From the NCBI RefSeq assembly GCF_009708175.1, contig NZ_WMBB01000007.1:310001-374000 (forward strand): 64,000 bases of DNA, read 5' to 3'. This stretch comes from Nocardia aurantiaca. GTDB taxonomy: Bacteria > Actinomycetota > Actinomycetes > Mycobacteriales > Mycobacteriaceae. Of the stretch, positions 43,079 through 51,424 are shown piece after piece. The position numbers and the translations under genes were made by a program. The notes beneath the pieces were generated by a model that worked only from the letters and a program-made list of their open reading frames with translations, did not search any database and was not told the DNA's origin. How positions within the stretch are numbered: position 1 is the stretch's first letter; each line of letters starts with the position of its first letter.

Positions 43079-43489
43079 TCAGTCCTCGATCACGCCGTCG
43101 ACGTAGACCCACGCCCCGTGGTCGCGGCGGAAGCGGCTGTTCTCGTGCAGCGCTCCCGCCGCGCCATGGGCGCGATAGTGGGCACGGAACTCCACCGTGC
43201 CCTCGACGTGGAACAATCCACCGCCGGTCGCGCCCAGGATCTCGAGCCGGTCCCACCGCAGTTCCGGATCGAAAACCACGTCGGCGGGCCGTGTTTCGGG
43301 ATCCCAGCTGCGCAGCAGATACGCCTCGTCACGAACGGCGAAGGCACTGAAGCGTGAGCGCATGAGCTGCTCGGCGGTCGCCGCCTGCCCTTCACCGCGA
43401 TGCAGCCGGCCGCAGCAGTCCGCGTAGCTCGCGGGCAGCCCGCACGGGCAGTCGTTCGGAATCGGCGGGGCTTTGCGGCGCTTCGACAT
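43079..43489 (-). CDS. YchJ-family (UPF0225) SEC-C-like protein
   Basis: 136 residues. The N terminus carries a Cys-rich zinc-binding motif, CPCGLPASYADCCGRLHRGEG, followed by AEQLMRSRFSAFAVRDEAYLLRSWDPETRP and the NTF2-like YchJ middle domain ending GAWVYVDGVIED. Conserved across bacteria; function unknown. ATG at 43489 gives the family length. It is 4 bases from the end of the SnoaL-like gene on the same strand, so likely co-transcribed. Confidence 0.88.
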   Translation of the reverse strand: MSKRRKAPPIPNDCPCGLPASYADCCGRLHRGEGQAATAEQLMRSRFSAFAVRDEAYLLRSWDPETRPADVVFDPELRWDRLEILGATGGGLFHVEGTVEFRAHYRAHGAAGALHENSRFRRDHGAWVYVDGVIED

Positions 43490-43493
43490 GGGG

Positions 43494-43901
43494 CTAAGCG
43501 TAGAAGCTACGCCCGCCCAGCCCACCGGACACCGACCACACCTCGACGATCTGCCCGTTCTCGAAGCGCAGGATATCGGTGCCACTGAGGTCGCGAAGGA
43601 CGGCGCCGTCCGGATCGGTGACGCGGGCCCCGTACGGCCGGGCGATGAATCCGGTACGGGCGTCGCTCATTTCGACGACCGGCTCGCCCTGTGCGGAGAA
43701 CACCAGGCCGGGCCGTTCGGCACGGAACTTGTCGATCGCGGCCGCGAAGGCCGCGCGGTCGTGGATGTCGTCGTAGATGTCCGCGCCGGGCTGGGCGTAG
43801 CGGAGGGTGAATTCCGGAGCCATGATCTCGTCGGCCAGGGCGAGGTCGCCGTTCCACATCCCGGTCCAGCGGTCGAACAGGTCGATGGCGTAGTCGCGCA
43901 T
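43494..43901 (-). CDS. SnoaL-like (NTF2-fold) protein
   Basis: 135 residues: YAIDLFDRWTGMWNGDLALADEIMAPEFTLRYAQ, then DRAAFAAAIDKFRAERPGLVF, and LSGTDILRFENGQIVEVWSVSGGLGGRSFYA, a clean NTF2-fold pattern. Small-molecule binding or isomerase role is possible but unproven. ATG at 43901 is set by GGAG with 5-base spacing. It is divergent from a PadR regulator with an 11-bp palindrome at 43916-43926, so probably its target. Confidence 0.82.
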   Translation of the reverse strand: MRDYAIDLFDRWTGMWNGDLALADEIMAPEFTLRYAQPGADIYDDIHDRAAFAAAIDKFRAERPGLVFSAQGEPVVEMSDARTGFIARPYGARVTDPDGAVLRDLSGTDILRFENGQIVEVWSVSGGLGGRSFYA

Positions 43902-43915
43902 TTCCACTCCAATAG

Positions 43916-43926
43916 TATCATTGATA
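43916..43926. promoter_or_regulatory. Palindrome in SnoaL-padR divergent promoter
   Basis: TATCA-T-TGATA, an 11-bp perfect palindrome just 15 bases before the SnoaL-like ATG, in AT-rich sequence between divergent genes. Likely PadR-controlled operator or overlapping promoter element. Confidence 0.45.
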
Positions 43927-43988
43927 TCGTATGACCGACATGAAGGTATAGTCTCAGCGGTACGATGTCAACTGAAAGGGGTTGCCGA

Positions 43989-44543
43989 ATGGCCGAACTC
44001 GGCCCGCAGGACCACATAGTGCTGGGTCTCATCGCCCGACACGGACCGCTGACCCCCTATGACCTCAAGGTCCGCCTGGAGGAGAGTGTCGACAAGTTCT
44101 GGCCGATCCCTCACGCCCAGCTCTATCGGGTACCGCCGCGGCTTGCCGAGCAGGGCCTGCTGCGCGAGGAGGCCGAGGAGAGCGGCCGCCGCCGCCGCGT
44201 CTTCCACCTCACCGACGCCGGCCGCGCCGAACTCACCCGTTGGCTGGGCGACCCGACCTCGCCGCAGCCGGAGACGCGCGATCCCGCGCAGCTGAAGCTG
44301 TTCTTCGCCGATCTCGGCGCACCCGGCGACGTAGTGGCGCTGGCCCGCCATCAGGCCACTGAGCATCGTCGCTGGCTGGAGCTATATCGAATGCTGTATG
44401 CCGAGATCGACCCGAAGGACAGCGTGCGCGCGACTTCGCGCGCACGCGTGCTGCGGCTGGGCATCATGCATGAACAGGCGTACGTGGATTATTGGGAAGA
44501 ATTGGCCGCGAACCCGGACGAGGCGCACGGCGCGCGACAGTGA
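43989..44543 (+). CDS. PadR-family regulator
   Basis: 184 residues. The winged-helix PadR domain occupies about 5-80 (DHIVLGLIARHGPLTPYDLKVRLEESVDKFWPIPHAQLYRVPPRLAEQGLLREEAEESGRRRRVFHLTDAGRAELTRWL). The C-terminal helical domain follows (about 85-180). The start follows AAGGGG. Regulators of this kind sense phenolics, drugs or metabolites and repress neighbours; the divergent SnoaL-like/YchJ unit is the likely target. Confidence 0.9.
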   Translation: MAELGPQDHIVLGLIARHGPLTPYDLKVRLEESVDKFWPIPHAQLYRVPPRLAEQGLLREEAEESGRRRRVFHLTDAGRAELTRWLGDPTSPQPETRDPAQLKLFFADLGAPGDVVALARHQATEHRRWLELYRMLYAEIDPKDSVRATSRARVLRLGIMHEQAYVDYWEELAANPDEAHGARQ

Positions 44544-44544
44544 T

Positions 44545-44583
44545 CGCCCAGCAGGGGTGTTACGAGGCGTGACCCGCTGGGCG
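44545..44583. terminator. Hairpin between padR and the O-methyltransferase gene
   Basis: CGCCCAGC (44545-44552) pairs with GCTGGGCG (44576-44583) across a 23-base loop, directly after the padR stop and 20 bases past the stop of the convergent methyltransferase gene. Confidence 0.45.
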
Positions 44584-44602
44584 CACCGGGGCGACCTCCG
44601 GC

Positions 44603-45274
44603 TCAGTCGTCCTCACCGAGCACGACCGCATACGCGAAGCCATCCCATCCCTTCCCGCCAACGGTCTGCAATACGGTCCCGTCCAGACGCGGCTCGGCGG
44701 CGATCAATTCGATGACCTCGCGGCTGGCCCGCACCGCCACGTCCGTCGAATCCGCGTCCGCGATGGCGCCGTTGCGCACGACATTGTCGACGATGATCAC
44801 CGATCCGGGCCGGGTCAGCCGCAGCGCCCACCGCACATAGTTGGCGTTGTTGACCTTGTCTGCGTCGATGAAGACGACATCGAACGGCTCCGGCTGCTCC
44901 TCGGCCAGCACCGGCAGCGAATCCAGCGCCGCGCCGACCCGGATGTCCACCCGCTCCCCCACGCCCGCGCGTTCCAGATTGACCCGCGCGACCTCCGCAT
45001 GCTTCGGCTCGTATTCGAGGGTCACCACCTGACCGGACTTCCCGACGGCCCGCGCCAGCCAGGTGGTGCTGTACCCGCCCAGCGTGCCCACCTCGAGCAC
45101 CCGCCGCGCCCGCACGGATTTCGCGATCAGATAGAGGAATTTGCCCTGCGGCGGCGAAACGTCGATGGCGGGCAGCCCCGCCGCCGCGTTCGCCCGCAGG
45201 GTCTCCGAATCCCCGTCTCCCACCAGGGTTTCGACGAGATAGTGATCAACTTCGGCCCAGTCGGCAGTCGTCAT
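44603..45274 (-). CDS. O-methyltransferase family 3 (class I SAM-dependent)
   Basis: 223-residue catechol/caffeoyl-CoA-type O-methyltransferase. SAM motif I is RRVLEVGTLGGYSTTWLARAV, an acidic YEPKHAEVARVNLERAG follows, and FDVVFIDADKVNNANYVRWALRLTRPGSVIIVDNVVRNG provides the metal-binding Asp-Ala-Asp and Asp-Asn. It transfers methyl from SAM to a vicinal hydroxyl. ATG at 45274 gives the family start (TTADWAEVDHYL). The frame is open far upstream but that part has no resemblance. It lies downstream of ureC on the same strand with 232 bases between. Confidence 0.9.
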   Translation of the reverse strand: MTTADWAEVDHYLVETLVGDGDSETLRANAAAGLPAIDVSPPQGKFLYLIAKSVRARRVLEVGTLGGYSTTWLARAVGKSGQVVTLEYEPKHAEVARVNLERAGVGERVDIRVGAALDSLPVLAEEQPEPFDVVFIDADKVNNANYVRWALRLTRPGSVIIVDNVVRNGAIADADSTDVAVRASREVIELIAAEPRLDGTVLQTVGGKGWDGFAYAVVLGEDD

Positions 45275-45506
45275 ATTCGAAGTCTGCCACCGCCTCGGGC
45301 GTACTCCCAGCATTGCGCTCGCGCCGAGAGATTTCACACTCCGGAATCGGCCGCGGCAGTGCCACCGCGGATTGCGATGCTCGACCTCCATGGGCTGGTC
45401 GGCGTCGCAGATATCGCTGATCACCGGGGCAGGGTCGTGCGATCCGGTGTGCGACAGGGTGAGCGCACCGAGCTGGGTATCGGTGTCCATCGGCAGCGAC
45501 GAACCG

Positions 45507-47228
45507 TCAGAACAGGAAGTACCGCTGCGCCATGGGCAGTTCGGTGGCGGGCTGCTCGACCCACACCTCCCCGTCGATCCGCACGGTGAAGGTGTCCGGC
45601 TCGACCTCGATGCGGGGCATGGCCTCGTTATTGGGCAGATCCGCTTTGGTGCGCGCGCGAACATTGGCCACGGGCACCAGCTTCCGGTTCACCCGCAGCC
45701 GGTTGGCGAGCCCGTCCTCGATGGCCTGCTCGGACACGAAGTGCAGCGAGGTCCCCGCCGCGACACTCGGCGCGGACCCGAACATGGGGCGCGGCAGCAC
45801 CGGCTGCGGGGTCGGAATGGAGGCATTGGCGTCGCCCATAGCGGCCCAGGCGATCGCGCCGCCCTTGATGACCGCGTGCGGGCGGACCCCGAAGAACGCG
45901 GGCTCCCACAGCACCAGATCGGCCAGCTTGCCCACCTCGATCGAGCCGATCTCGGCATCGAGGCCGTGCGTAACCGCGGGGCAGATGGTGTATTTCGCGA
46001 CGTAGCGCTGGACCCGGTTGTTGTCGGCGGCCCCGTCGCCCGGCAGCGCGCCCCGACGGCGCTTCATGACGTGCGCGGTCTGCCAGGTGCGCATGACGAC
46101 CTCGCCGATGCGCCCCATGGCCTGGGCGTCGGAGCCGATCATGGAGATCGCGCCCAGATCGTGCAGCAGATCCTCGGCCGCGATGGTGGAGGGCCGGATG
46201 CGGCTCTCCGCGAAGGCCAGGTCCTCGGGAATGGACGGGCTCAGGTGATGGCAGACCATGAGCATGTCCAGATGCTCGTCGAGGGTGTTGATGGTGTGCG
46301 GACGCGTCGGGTTCGTGGAACTGGGCAGCACATTGAGATGCGAAGCGACGGTGATGATGTCGGGCGCGTGCCCGCCGCCCGCGCCCTCGGTGTGATACGA
46401 GTGGATGGCCCGACCCCGGATGGCGGCCAGGGTGTCCTCCACGAATCCGGCCTCGTTCAAGGTGTCCGAGTGCAGCGCCACCTGCACGCCGGAGGCGTCG
46501 GCCACGGTGAGGCAGTGGTCGATGGCGGCCGGGGTGGTGCCCCAGTCCTCGTGCAGCTTGAAACCGCCCGCGCCGCCGCGCAATTGCTCCCACAGCGCGT
46601 CCTCGCGCACCGTATTGCCCTTGCCCAGCAGCAGGATGTTGATCGGCCAGGAGTCGGTGGACTCCAGCATGCGGGCCAGATGCCAGGCTCCCGGGGTGAC
46701 GGTGGTGGCCTTGGAGCCCTCGGCCGGGCCGGTGCCGCCGCCGACCAGGGTGGTGATGCCGCCGGCCATGGCCTCGTCGAGGATCTGCGGGCAGATGAAA
46801 TGCACGTGGCAGTCGATGGCGCCCGCGGTGACGATGCGGCCGTTGCCCGCGATGATCTCGGTCGAGGGACCGACCACGAGGTCCGGGTGCACCCCGCTCA
46901 TGGTGTCGGGATTGCCCGCCTTGCCGATAGCGACGATACGACCGTCGCGAATACCTATGTCGGCCTTGACGATTCCCCAGTAGTCCACGATCACCACGCC
47001 GGTGATGACGGTGTCCGGGGTGCCCTCGCCGCGCGTGGCGCGGGCCTGGCCCATGGATTCGCGCAGTACCTTGCCGCCACCGAACACGGCCTCGTCGCCG
47101 GCGAGTCCCGGTCCGCCGCTGCGGTCCTCGGTGATCTCGATGAGCAGATCGGTGTCCGCCAAGCGGATCCGGTCGCCGACGGTGGGCCCGAACAGTTCGG
47201 CGTAGCGGGCGCGGGACAGTTCGGCCAT
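45507..47228 (-). CDS. ureC: Urease alpha subunit UreC
   Basis: 573-residue catalytic subunit that hydrolyses urea to ammonia and carbamate. Nickel ligands are visible: CHVHF, the carbamylated Lys in GGFKLHEDWG, later His residues in ALHSDTLNE and HTEGAGGGHAPD, the flap motif MVCHHLSPSIPEDLAFAESRIR and the Asp in GSDAQAMGRIGE. The C terminus ends YFLF, as in intact enzymes. It overlaps the ureB stop by one base (TGATG). It is the last of the structural genes; ureF, expected immediately downstream, is displaced by 8.15 kb. Confidence 0.97.
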   Translation of the reverse strand: MAELSRARYAELFGPTVGDRIRLADTDLLIEITEDRSGGPGLAGDEAVFGGGKVLRESMGQARATRGEGTPDTVITGVVIVDYWGIVKADIGIRDGRIVAIGKAGNPDTMSGVHPDLVVGPSTEIIAGNGRIVTAGAIDCHVHFICPQILDEAMAGGITTLVGGGTGPAEGSKATTVTPGAWHLARMLESTDSWPINILLLGKGNTVREDALWEQLRGGAGGFKLHEDWGTTPAAIDHCLTVADASGVQVALHSDTLNEAGFVEDTLAAIRGRAIHSYHTEGAGGGHAPDIITVASHLNVLPSSTNPTRPHTINTLDEHLDMLMVCHHLSPSIPEDLAFAESRIRPSTIAAEDLLHDLGAISMIGSDAQAMGRIGEVVMRTWQTAHVMKRRRGALPGDGAADNNRVQRYVAKYTICPAVTHGLDAEIGSIEVGKLADLVLWEPAFFGVRPHAVIKGGAIAWAAMGDANASIPTPQPVLPRPMFGSAPSVAAGTSLHFVSEQAIEDGLANRLRVNRKLVPVANVRARTKADLPNNEAMPRIEVEPDTFTVRIDGEVWVEQPATELPMAQRYFLF

Positions 47229-47539
47229 CAGGCATCCAGCTTTCCGGGTGGGGTGAGGCTGATTCCGTGCACTTCGCGGGCGCCGCCCAGCGGAACCAGC
47301 GAAACCCGCTGCCCCAGACCGGGTTCGAAGCGCACCGCGGTGCCGGCCGGAATGTCGAGGCGGCGGCCGTGGGCGGCGGCGCGGTCGAATTCCAGCGCGG
47401 AATTGGCCTGCGGGAAGTGCACGTGCGATCCGATCTGGACAGGGCGGTCACCGGTGTTGACGACATCCAGTTCGATGCGATCGGCACCCGCGTTGAGCTC
47501 GACAGCGCCTTCGGCACAAAGGTATTCGCCGGGAATCAT
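47228..47539 (-). CDS. ureB: Urease beta subunit UreB
   Basis: 103 residues, starting IPGEYLCAEGAVELNAGADRIELDVVNTGDRPVQIGSHVHFPQANSALEFDR, the standard UreB sequence with the HVHF.Q.N region, and ending REVHGISLTPPGKLDA. A structural subunit of the (alpha beta gamma)3 trimer. It begins 3 bases after the ureA stop. Confidence 0.97.
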   Translation of the reverse strand: MIPGEYLCAEGAVELNAGADRIELDVVNTGDRPVQIGSHVHFPQANSALEFDRAAAHGRRLDIPAGTAVRFEPGLGQRVSLVPLGGAREVHGISLTPPGKLDA

Positions 47540-47542
47540 CGC

Positions 47543-47845
47543 TCATCCGATCGGGTGGTGGACGGTGACGAGCTTGGTGCCGTCCGGGAAGGTGGCTTCC
47601 ACCTGAACGTCGTGAATCATCTCCGGCACCCCGTCCATGACGTCTGCCCGACTGAGCACGGTGCGCCCCGAGGCCATCAGCTCGGCGACGGTACGGCCGT
47701 CGCGCGCGCCCTCGAGCACATGGTCGGTGATGATCGCGACCGCCTCGGGGTGATTGAGTTTGAGTCCGCGGGCCTGTCGCCGCCGGGCCAGCTCGGCCGC
47801 GTAACTCAGCAGCAGGCGCTCCTGCTCGTGCGGCGACAGTCGCAT
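47543..47845 (-). CDS. ureA: Urease gamma subunit UreA
   Basis: 100 residues: MRLSPHEQERLLLSYAAELARRRQARGLKLNHPEAVAIITDHVLEGARDGRTVAELMASG through DVQVEATFPDGTKLVTVHHPI, a full-length UreA. First gene of ureABC. The 121 bases upstream, before the convergent-strand-sharing thioesterase stop, should hold the promoter; no clear nitrogen-regulator box was identified. Confidence 0.97.
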   Translation of the reverse strand: MRLSPHEQERLLLSYAAELARRRQARGLKLNHPEAVAIITDHVLEGARDGRTVAELMASGRTVLSRADVMDGVPEMIHDVQVEATFPDGTKLVTVHHPIG

Positions 47846-47966
47846 TCGGACTCCTCGTGGAATCGCGGGGACGGATCGTCGGCCATTCTGGCACGACCCG
47901 CGTTACCAGCGTGTTTCAGTGAGACGCGATCCGCTGTCCCGGTTCGACGATTCCGGTTCCGCGCGT

Positions 47967-48440
47967 TCAGTTCTGCGGGCTGAGGTTCTGCAACCGCACC
48001 TGCCCGCGCGCCACCGTGCGATCCTGCTCGTCGGTGATCACTACCTGCCACAGTTGCTGCGAACGCCCGCGATGAATCGGGGTCGCGACACCGGTCAGCT
48101 TGCCCTCCCGCACGGCTCGCAGAAAATCGGTGTTGTTGTTGACCCCGACCACCGACCCGCGATCTCCCAGCCACACCCCCGCCGACACACTCGCCAACGT
48201 CTCGATGACAGTGCAGTACACCCCGCCGTTGGTAATCCCCGCCGGCTGGTGCTGCTGCGGTGTCACCACCCATTCCGCGGTCGCCCCGTCCGCGCTCAGC
48301 GCCGTGAACTTCAGCCCGAGCAGGTCGGTGAAGGTGCCCTCGCTGAACTTGTTCATCAGCTCGGGGGTCACGTCGGCCATGGACTTGATCGAGGAGAACT
48401 CGTCAATTCCGCTTGTTGCATGCTGCTGCTCAGGGCTCAT
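47967..48440 (-). CDS. PaaI-family hotdog thioesterase
   Basis: 157-residue hotdog-fold thioesterase: TFTDLLGLKFTALSADGATAEWVVTPQQHQPAGITNGGVYCTVIETLASVSAG contains the PaaI pattern H-x-x-x-G-x-x-[HN]-G-G with Asn in place of His (ITNGGVYCTVIE) and the catalytic acid Glu. Further on, VGVNNNTDFLRAVREGKLTGVATPIHRGRSQQLWQV completes the fold. It cleaves acyl- or aryl-CoA esters. The promoter at 48508-48530 contains an IdeR-like iron box directly after the -10 hexamer, pointing to iron repression, unusual for a generic thioesterase and suggestive of a role near siderophore or aromatic acid metabolism. Confidence 0.88.
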   Translation of the reverse strand: MSPEQQHATSGIDEFSSIKSMADVTPELMNKFSEGTFTDLLGLKFTALSADGATAEWVVTPQQHQPAGITNGGVYCTVIETLASVSAGVWLGDRGSVVGVNNNTDFLRAVREGKLTGVATPIHRGRSQQLWQVVITDEQDRTVARGQVRLQNLSPQN

Positions 48441-48507
48441 GTACTGGAGCTTAGCCAGCCCCCTGATTCATGGGACGACAGGGAGAAGCCCCAGAGCTCT
48501 TGTCTAG

Positions 48508-48530
48508 TTAGGTAAGCCTGGCCTATTCTA
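48508..48530 (-). promoter_or_regulatory. Promoter with IdeR/DtxR-like iron box for the PaaI gene
   Basis: TTAGGTAAGCCTGGCCTAT (48508-48526 on plus) resembles the IdeR/DtxR consensus TTAGGTTAGSCTAACCTAA at about 15 of 19 positions. On the minus strand it immediately follows TAGAAT (48530-48525), a good -10 hexamer, so bound repressor would cover the transcription start of the thioesterase gene 68 bases downstream. The plus-strand direction has no gene before 48637. Confidence 0.6.
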
Positions 48531-48636
48531 TGTGCGGCGTCAGGATCGAGCGAGGCCCCGAGGGCTGCGGTGGCCCCGATCCCCTGCCAGGCGGTGGGCT
48601 CCACAGTCACGAATTCCCGTGGAGCCCACCGCCTCT

Positions 48637-49620
48637 TCACCTTCCGGTGCCGACGACCACGTCGAGCCCCCAGCGCACAGCCGTGGTGGCGGCGACGGTC
48701 CGGTTGGGGGCGTTCAGTTTTCGCAGTATGCGCTCGATATGGGTGGCGATGGTGGAGGGTTCGACCCCCAGGTCCGCGGCGATGCGGGCATTGGAGCCGC
48801 CCGCCGGTAGCAGCGCGAGCACCTCGAGTTCACGCGGGGTGAGGGCGTGGGGCGGGTCGATCCGGCGGTAGGCGACGCTGGTGCCGCCCGAGCGGACCGG
48901 ACGCATGCGGGTCCGGTACACGTCCCCGCCGACGAGCAGCAGATGGTCACGCGGACAACCGGATTCGGCGACCGACCGTGCGAGCTCGAATCCCGCGGTG
49001 CCGGCGGCGAACAATGCGGGCGTGGCGGACTCCGTCACCGCGCGCACGGCACCGCCGGGGCCGACGAGCACGACCGATTCCCCCGGATCGACTGCGGCCT
49101 CGGCGCTGCGGCACGGATCGAGCGCCGCGCCGACCACGTCCGCGAGCAGGGCGAGCGCCGTCATCGACGACCGCGAGAACGGCACGCCCGCGGTCCCGCT
49201 CATGTTCAGCATGCCCAGATAGCGGCCATCCGCGCCGAACAGCGGCTGGGTGAGGCCCTGCCGGTAGCCGAGTGGCACGATGACCCGCTCGAATACCGGG
49301 CCGGAGCGGGCCGGGGCCGGAACCTCACCCAGTTCCAGCGGTACCCGCTCGTGCCGCAACCGGGTGAACATCGGGTGCGCATGCAGGCAGTCGTCGATGA
49401 CCTCGAGCGCGGCCGGCGGATAGCCGACACTGGCCGCGGTGTGATGAACCCTGGCGACCGGATCGAACCGTGACAACGCCGCGTGTTCGTAGGCGACGAC
49501 CCGGGAGAGCTCGAACAGCACCCTTCCCAGCCCGGATCGGTCCGGTGTCGCCGCTTCGATCGACGCACGGACCCGCAGGGCGACGGCGGGGTTCAGCTCC
49601 CTATCAGATGCGGCAACCAT
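48637..49620 (-). CDS. LuxR-type regulator with GAF-like sensor
   Basis: 327 residues. The N-terminal 200 form a GAF-like sensory region (RVLFELSRVVAYEHAALSRFDPVARVHHTAASVGY through PFSRSSMTALALLADVVGAALD). The C-terminal LuxR helix-turn-helix is at about 262-325 (ALTPRELEVLALLPAGGSNARIAADLGVEPSTIATHIERILRKLNAPNRTVAATTAVRWGL). It has no receiver domain, so it is not a classical response regulator and probably binds a small ligand. Divergent from the amidase gene with 158 bases between, making that gene a candidate target. Confidence 0.88.
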   Translation of the reverse strand: MVAASDRELNPAVALRVRASIEAATPDRSGLGRVLFELSRVVAYEHAALSRFDPVARVHHTAASVGYPPAALEVIDDCLHAHPMFTRLRHERVPLELGEVPAPARSGPVFERVIVPLGYRQGLTQPLFGADGRYLGMLNMSGTAGVPFSRSSMTALALLADVVGAALDPCRSAEAAVDPGESVVLVGPGGAVRAVTESATPALFAAGTAGFELARSVAESGCPRDHLLLVGGDVYRTRMRPVRSGGTSVAYRRIDPPHALTPRELEVLALLPAGGSNARIAADLGVEPSTIATHIERILRKLNAPNRTVAATTAVRWGLDVVVGTGR

Positions 49621-49778
49621 CGGGCCAGTATGACGCCGGTCACGATCCCAGCGACCCGAGGGCGACTCTCAGAGGGAGCATCCGCGCCGATTCACCGCGT
49701 CCGCCGATCGACGGACGCGGCCCCCGCCGCGCCGACCTACGGTCTGGCCCACCAGCAGACAGCACCGGGAGGTTTCCG

Positions 49779-51203
49779 ATGGATATCGCCGACTACGCGG
49801 CACACGACGCGACCGCGCTCGCCATGCTCATTCGCCAGGGACAGGTCGCCGCCGCCGAGGTCCAGGCCGCGGCGGCGGCCGCGATCGCGCAGGTCGATCC
49901 CGAACTCGGCGCGGTCGCGGGCGAGATGTTCGAGCGACCGCTGGACTACGACCGGTCCGGACCGTTCGCCGGTGTGCCGTTCGCGATCAAGGACCTGATC
50001 ATCCATGCCGCGGGCGTCCCGCAGCGCAGTGGCAGCCGGTTGTTCGGCGACGGCGTCGCGCACGCCCACGACACCGCGCTCATGACCCGCTTCCGGCGCG
50101 CGGGCCTGGCGACCATGGCGGTGACCACCTCCCCGGAGCTCGGTTTCAACGCCACCACCGAGGCCCGCGCCTACGGTGCGCCCACCCGCAATCCGTGGGA
50201 CCCGGCGCGCAGCGCGGGCGGATCCAGCGGTGGCGCCGCGGCGCTGGTGGCCGCCGGGGCGCTGCCGGTCGCGCACGCCAATGACGGCGGCGGGTCCATT
50301 CGCATCCCGGCGGCCGCGTGTGGACTGGTCGGGCTCAAGCCGAGCCGCGGCCGGGTCTCCGCCGGTCCCGATTACGCCGATCCGCTGCTGGGCATGGGCG
50401 TGGAGTTCGCCGTCACCCGCACGGTGCGGGATTGCGCGGCGCTGTTGGACGCCGTGCACGGCAGCGAACCCGGGGACAAGTACCTCTTCCCCGCCGAACC
50501 CGTCGATTTCCGCATGGTCATCACCCGGCCCGCGCCCGTGCTGCGCATCGCCGTGACCGCCGATATGTCCCAGGCCCATCCGGACTGCGCACGAGCGGTC
50601 GCGGACGTCGCCGATGAGTTGGCCGCCATGGGGCATCACGTCGAACAGGCCGATCCCGCAATCGATTACGCGGCCTTCCACCGCGCCAATCTCGACGCCT
50701 GGTGCAGCTTCCTCGCCGACGCCGTCACCACCGCCGCGGCGGCGCTGGGCGTCACGCCGGGCGCCGAGCACCTCGAGGCCACCACCCGCGCCTGCGTCGC
50801 CTACGGCGCCACCCGCACCGCGGCCGATCTCTACGCGGTCGAGTCGACCTTCAACACGGCGCGCCGCGCGGTGGCAAGCCTGCTCACCGGCTACGACCTC
50901 TACCTCACGCCCACCACCGCCCACCCGGCGCTGCCGCTGGGTCACCTCGACGCCGACGACCCGGCACTCACCGCGCCCGAGTGGTATCGCAGGATCTTCG
51001 AATTCGCCCCTTACACAGCCCTGTTCAACGCGACGGGCAATCCGGCGATCTCGCTGCCGCTGGGCCGTACGGCCGAGAAACTTCCTGTCGGGGTGCAGTT
51101 CGTCGCCGGCTACGGCAGCGAGGCCACCCTGCTCGCGATCGCCGCGGACCTGGAGCGGCGACTCCCCTGGCACCAGCATCGCCCCGGTGTCTACGCCCAC
51201 TGA
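49779..51203 (+). CDS. Amidase (amidase signature family)
   Basis: 474-residue amidase with a Ser-cisSer-Lys triad: Lys71 in VPFAIKDLI, the Gly/Ser-rich ARSAGGSSGGAAALVAAGALPVAHANDGGGSIRIPAAACGLVGLKPSRGRVS with Ser149/150 and the nucleophile near 173. It hydrolyses amides to acids and ammonia; members also transfer acyl groups. ATG at 49779 is set by GGGAGG. It is divergent from a LuxR regulator. Ammonia release could link it to nitrogen use with urease, which is inference only. Confidence 0.93.
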   Translation: MDIADYAAHDATALAMLIRQGQVAAAEVQAAAAAAIAQVDPELGAVAGEMFERPLDYDRSGPFAGVPFAIKDLIIHAAGVPQRSGSRLFGDGVAHAHDTALMTRFRRAGLATMAVTTSPELGFNATTEARAYGAPTRNPWDPARSAGGSSGGAAALVAAGALPVAHANDGGGSIRIPAAACGLVGLKPSRGRVSAGPDYADPLLGMGVEFAVTRTVRDCAALLDAVHGSEPGDKYLFPAEPVDFRMVITRPAPVLRIAVTADMSQAHPDCARAVADVADELAAMGHHVEQADPAIDYAAFHRANLDAWCSFLADAVTTAAAALGVTPGAEHLEATTRACVAYGATRTAADLYAVESTFNTARRAVASLLTGYDLYLTPTTAHPALPLGHLDADDPALTAPEWYRRIFEFAPYTALFNATGNPAISLPLGRTAEKLPVGVQFVAGYGSEATLLAIAADLERRLPWHQHRPGVYAH

Positions 51204-51424
51204 TCCTCCGTCGATGCTGGATTCCGCCCATGAGGAGTTCACCGAGCGCCCGATCCGCGCCCTCACCCCGACCTTTCGCCCGGGTAGGTCGGCGAGCAGC
51301 GCTGATGGGAATTGCCTCTCATGCGCTGAATTCCCCTGACCTCCAAGCGATGCGCGCCGGAACGTGTTAAAAACCAAATCTGCGGTTTTCGCCGCGTTTG
51401 CCCGCACGAGAGAGACGCATCCGC

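Noticed and set aside
45275..45490. In-frame 72-codon N-terminal extension of the O-methyltransferase
   Set aside because: The family start TTADWAEVDHYL matches ATG at 45274; the upstream part has no family resemblance and no ribosome binding site.
48437..48640. 67-codon minus-strand frame across the iron box
   Set aside because: It overlaps the promoter and the start of the thioesterase gene and has no domain; the regulatory reading explains the segment better.
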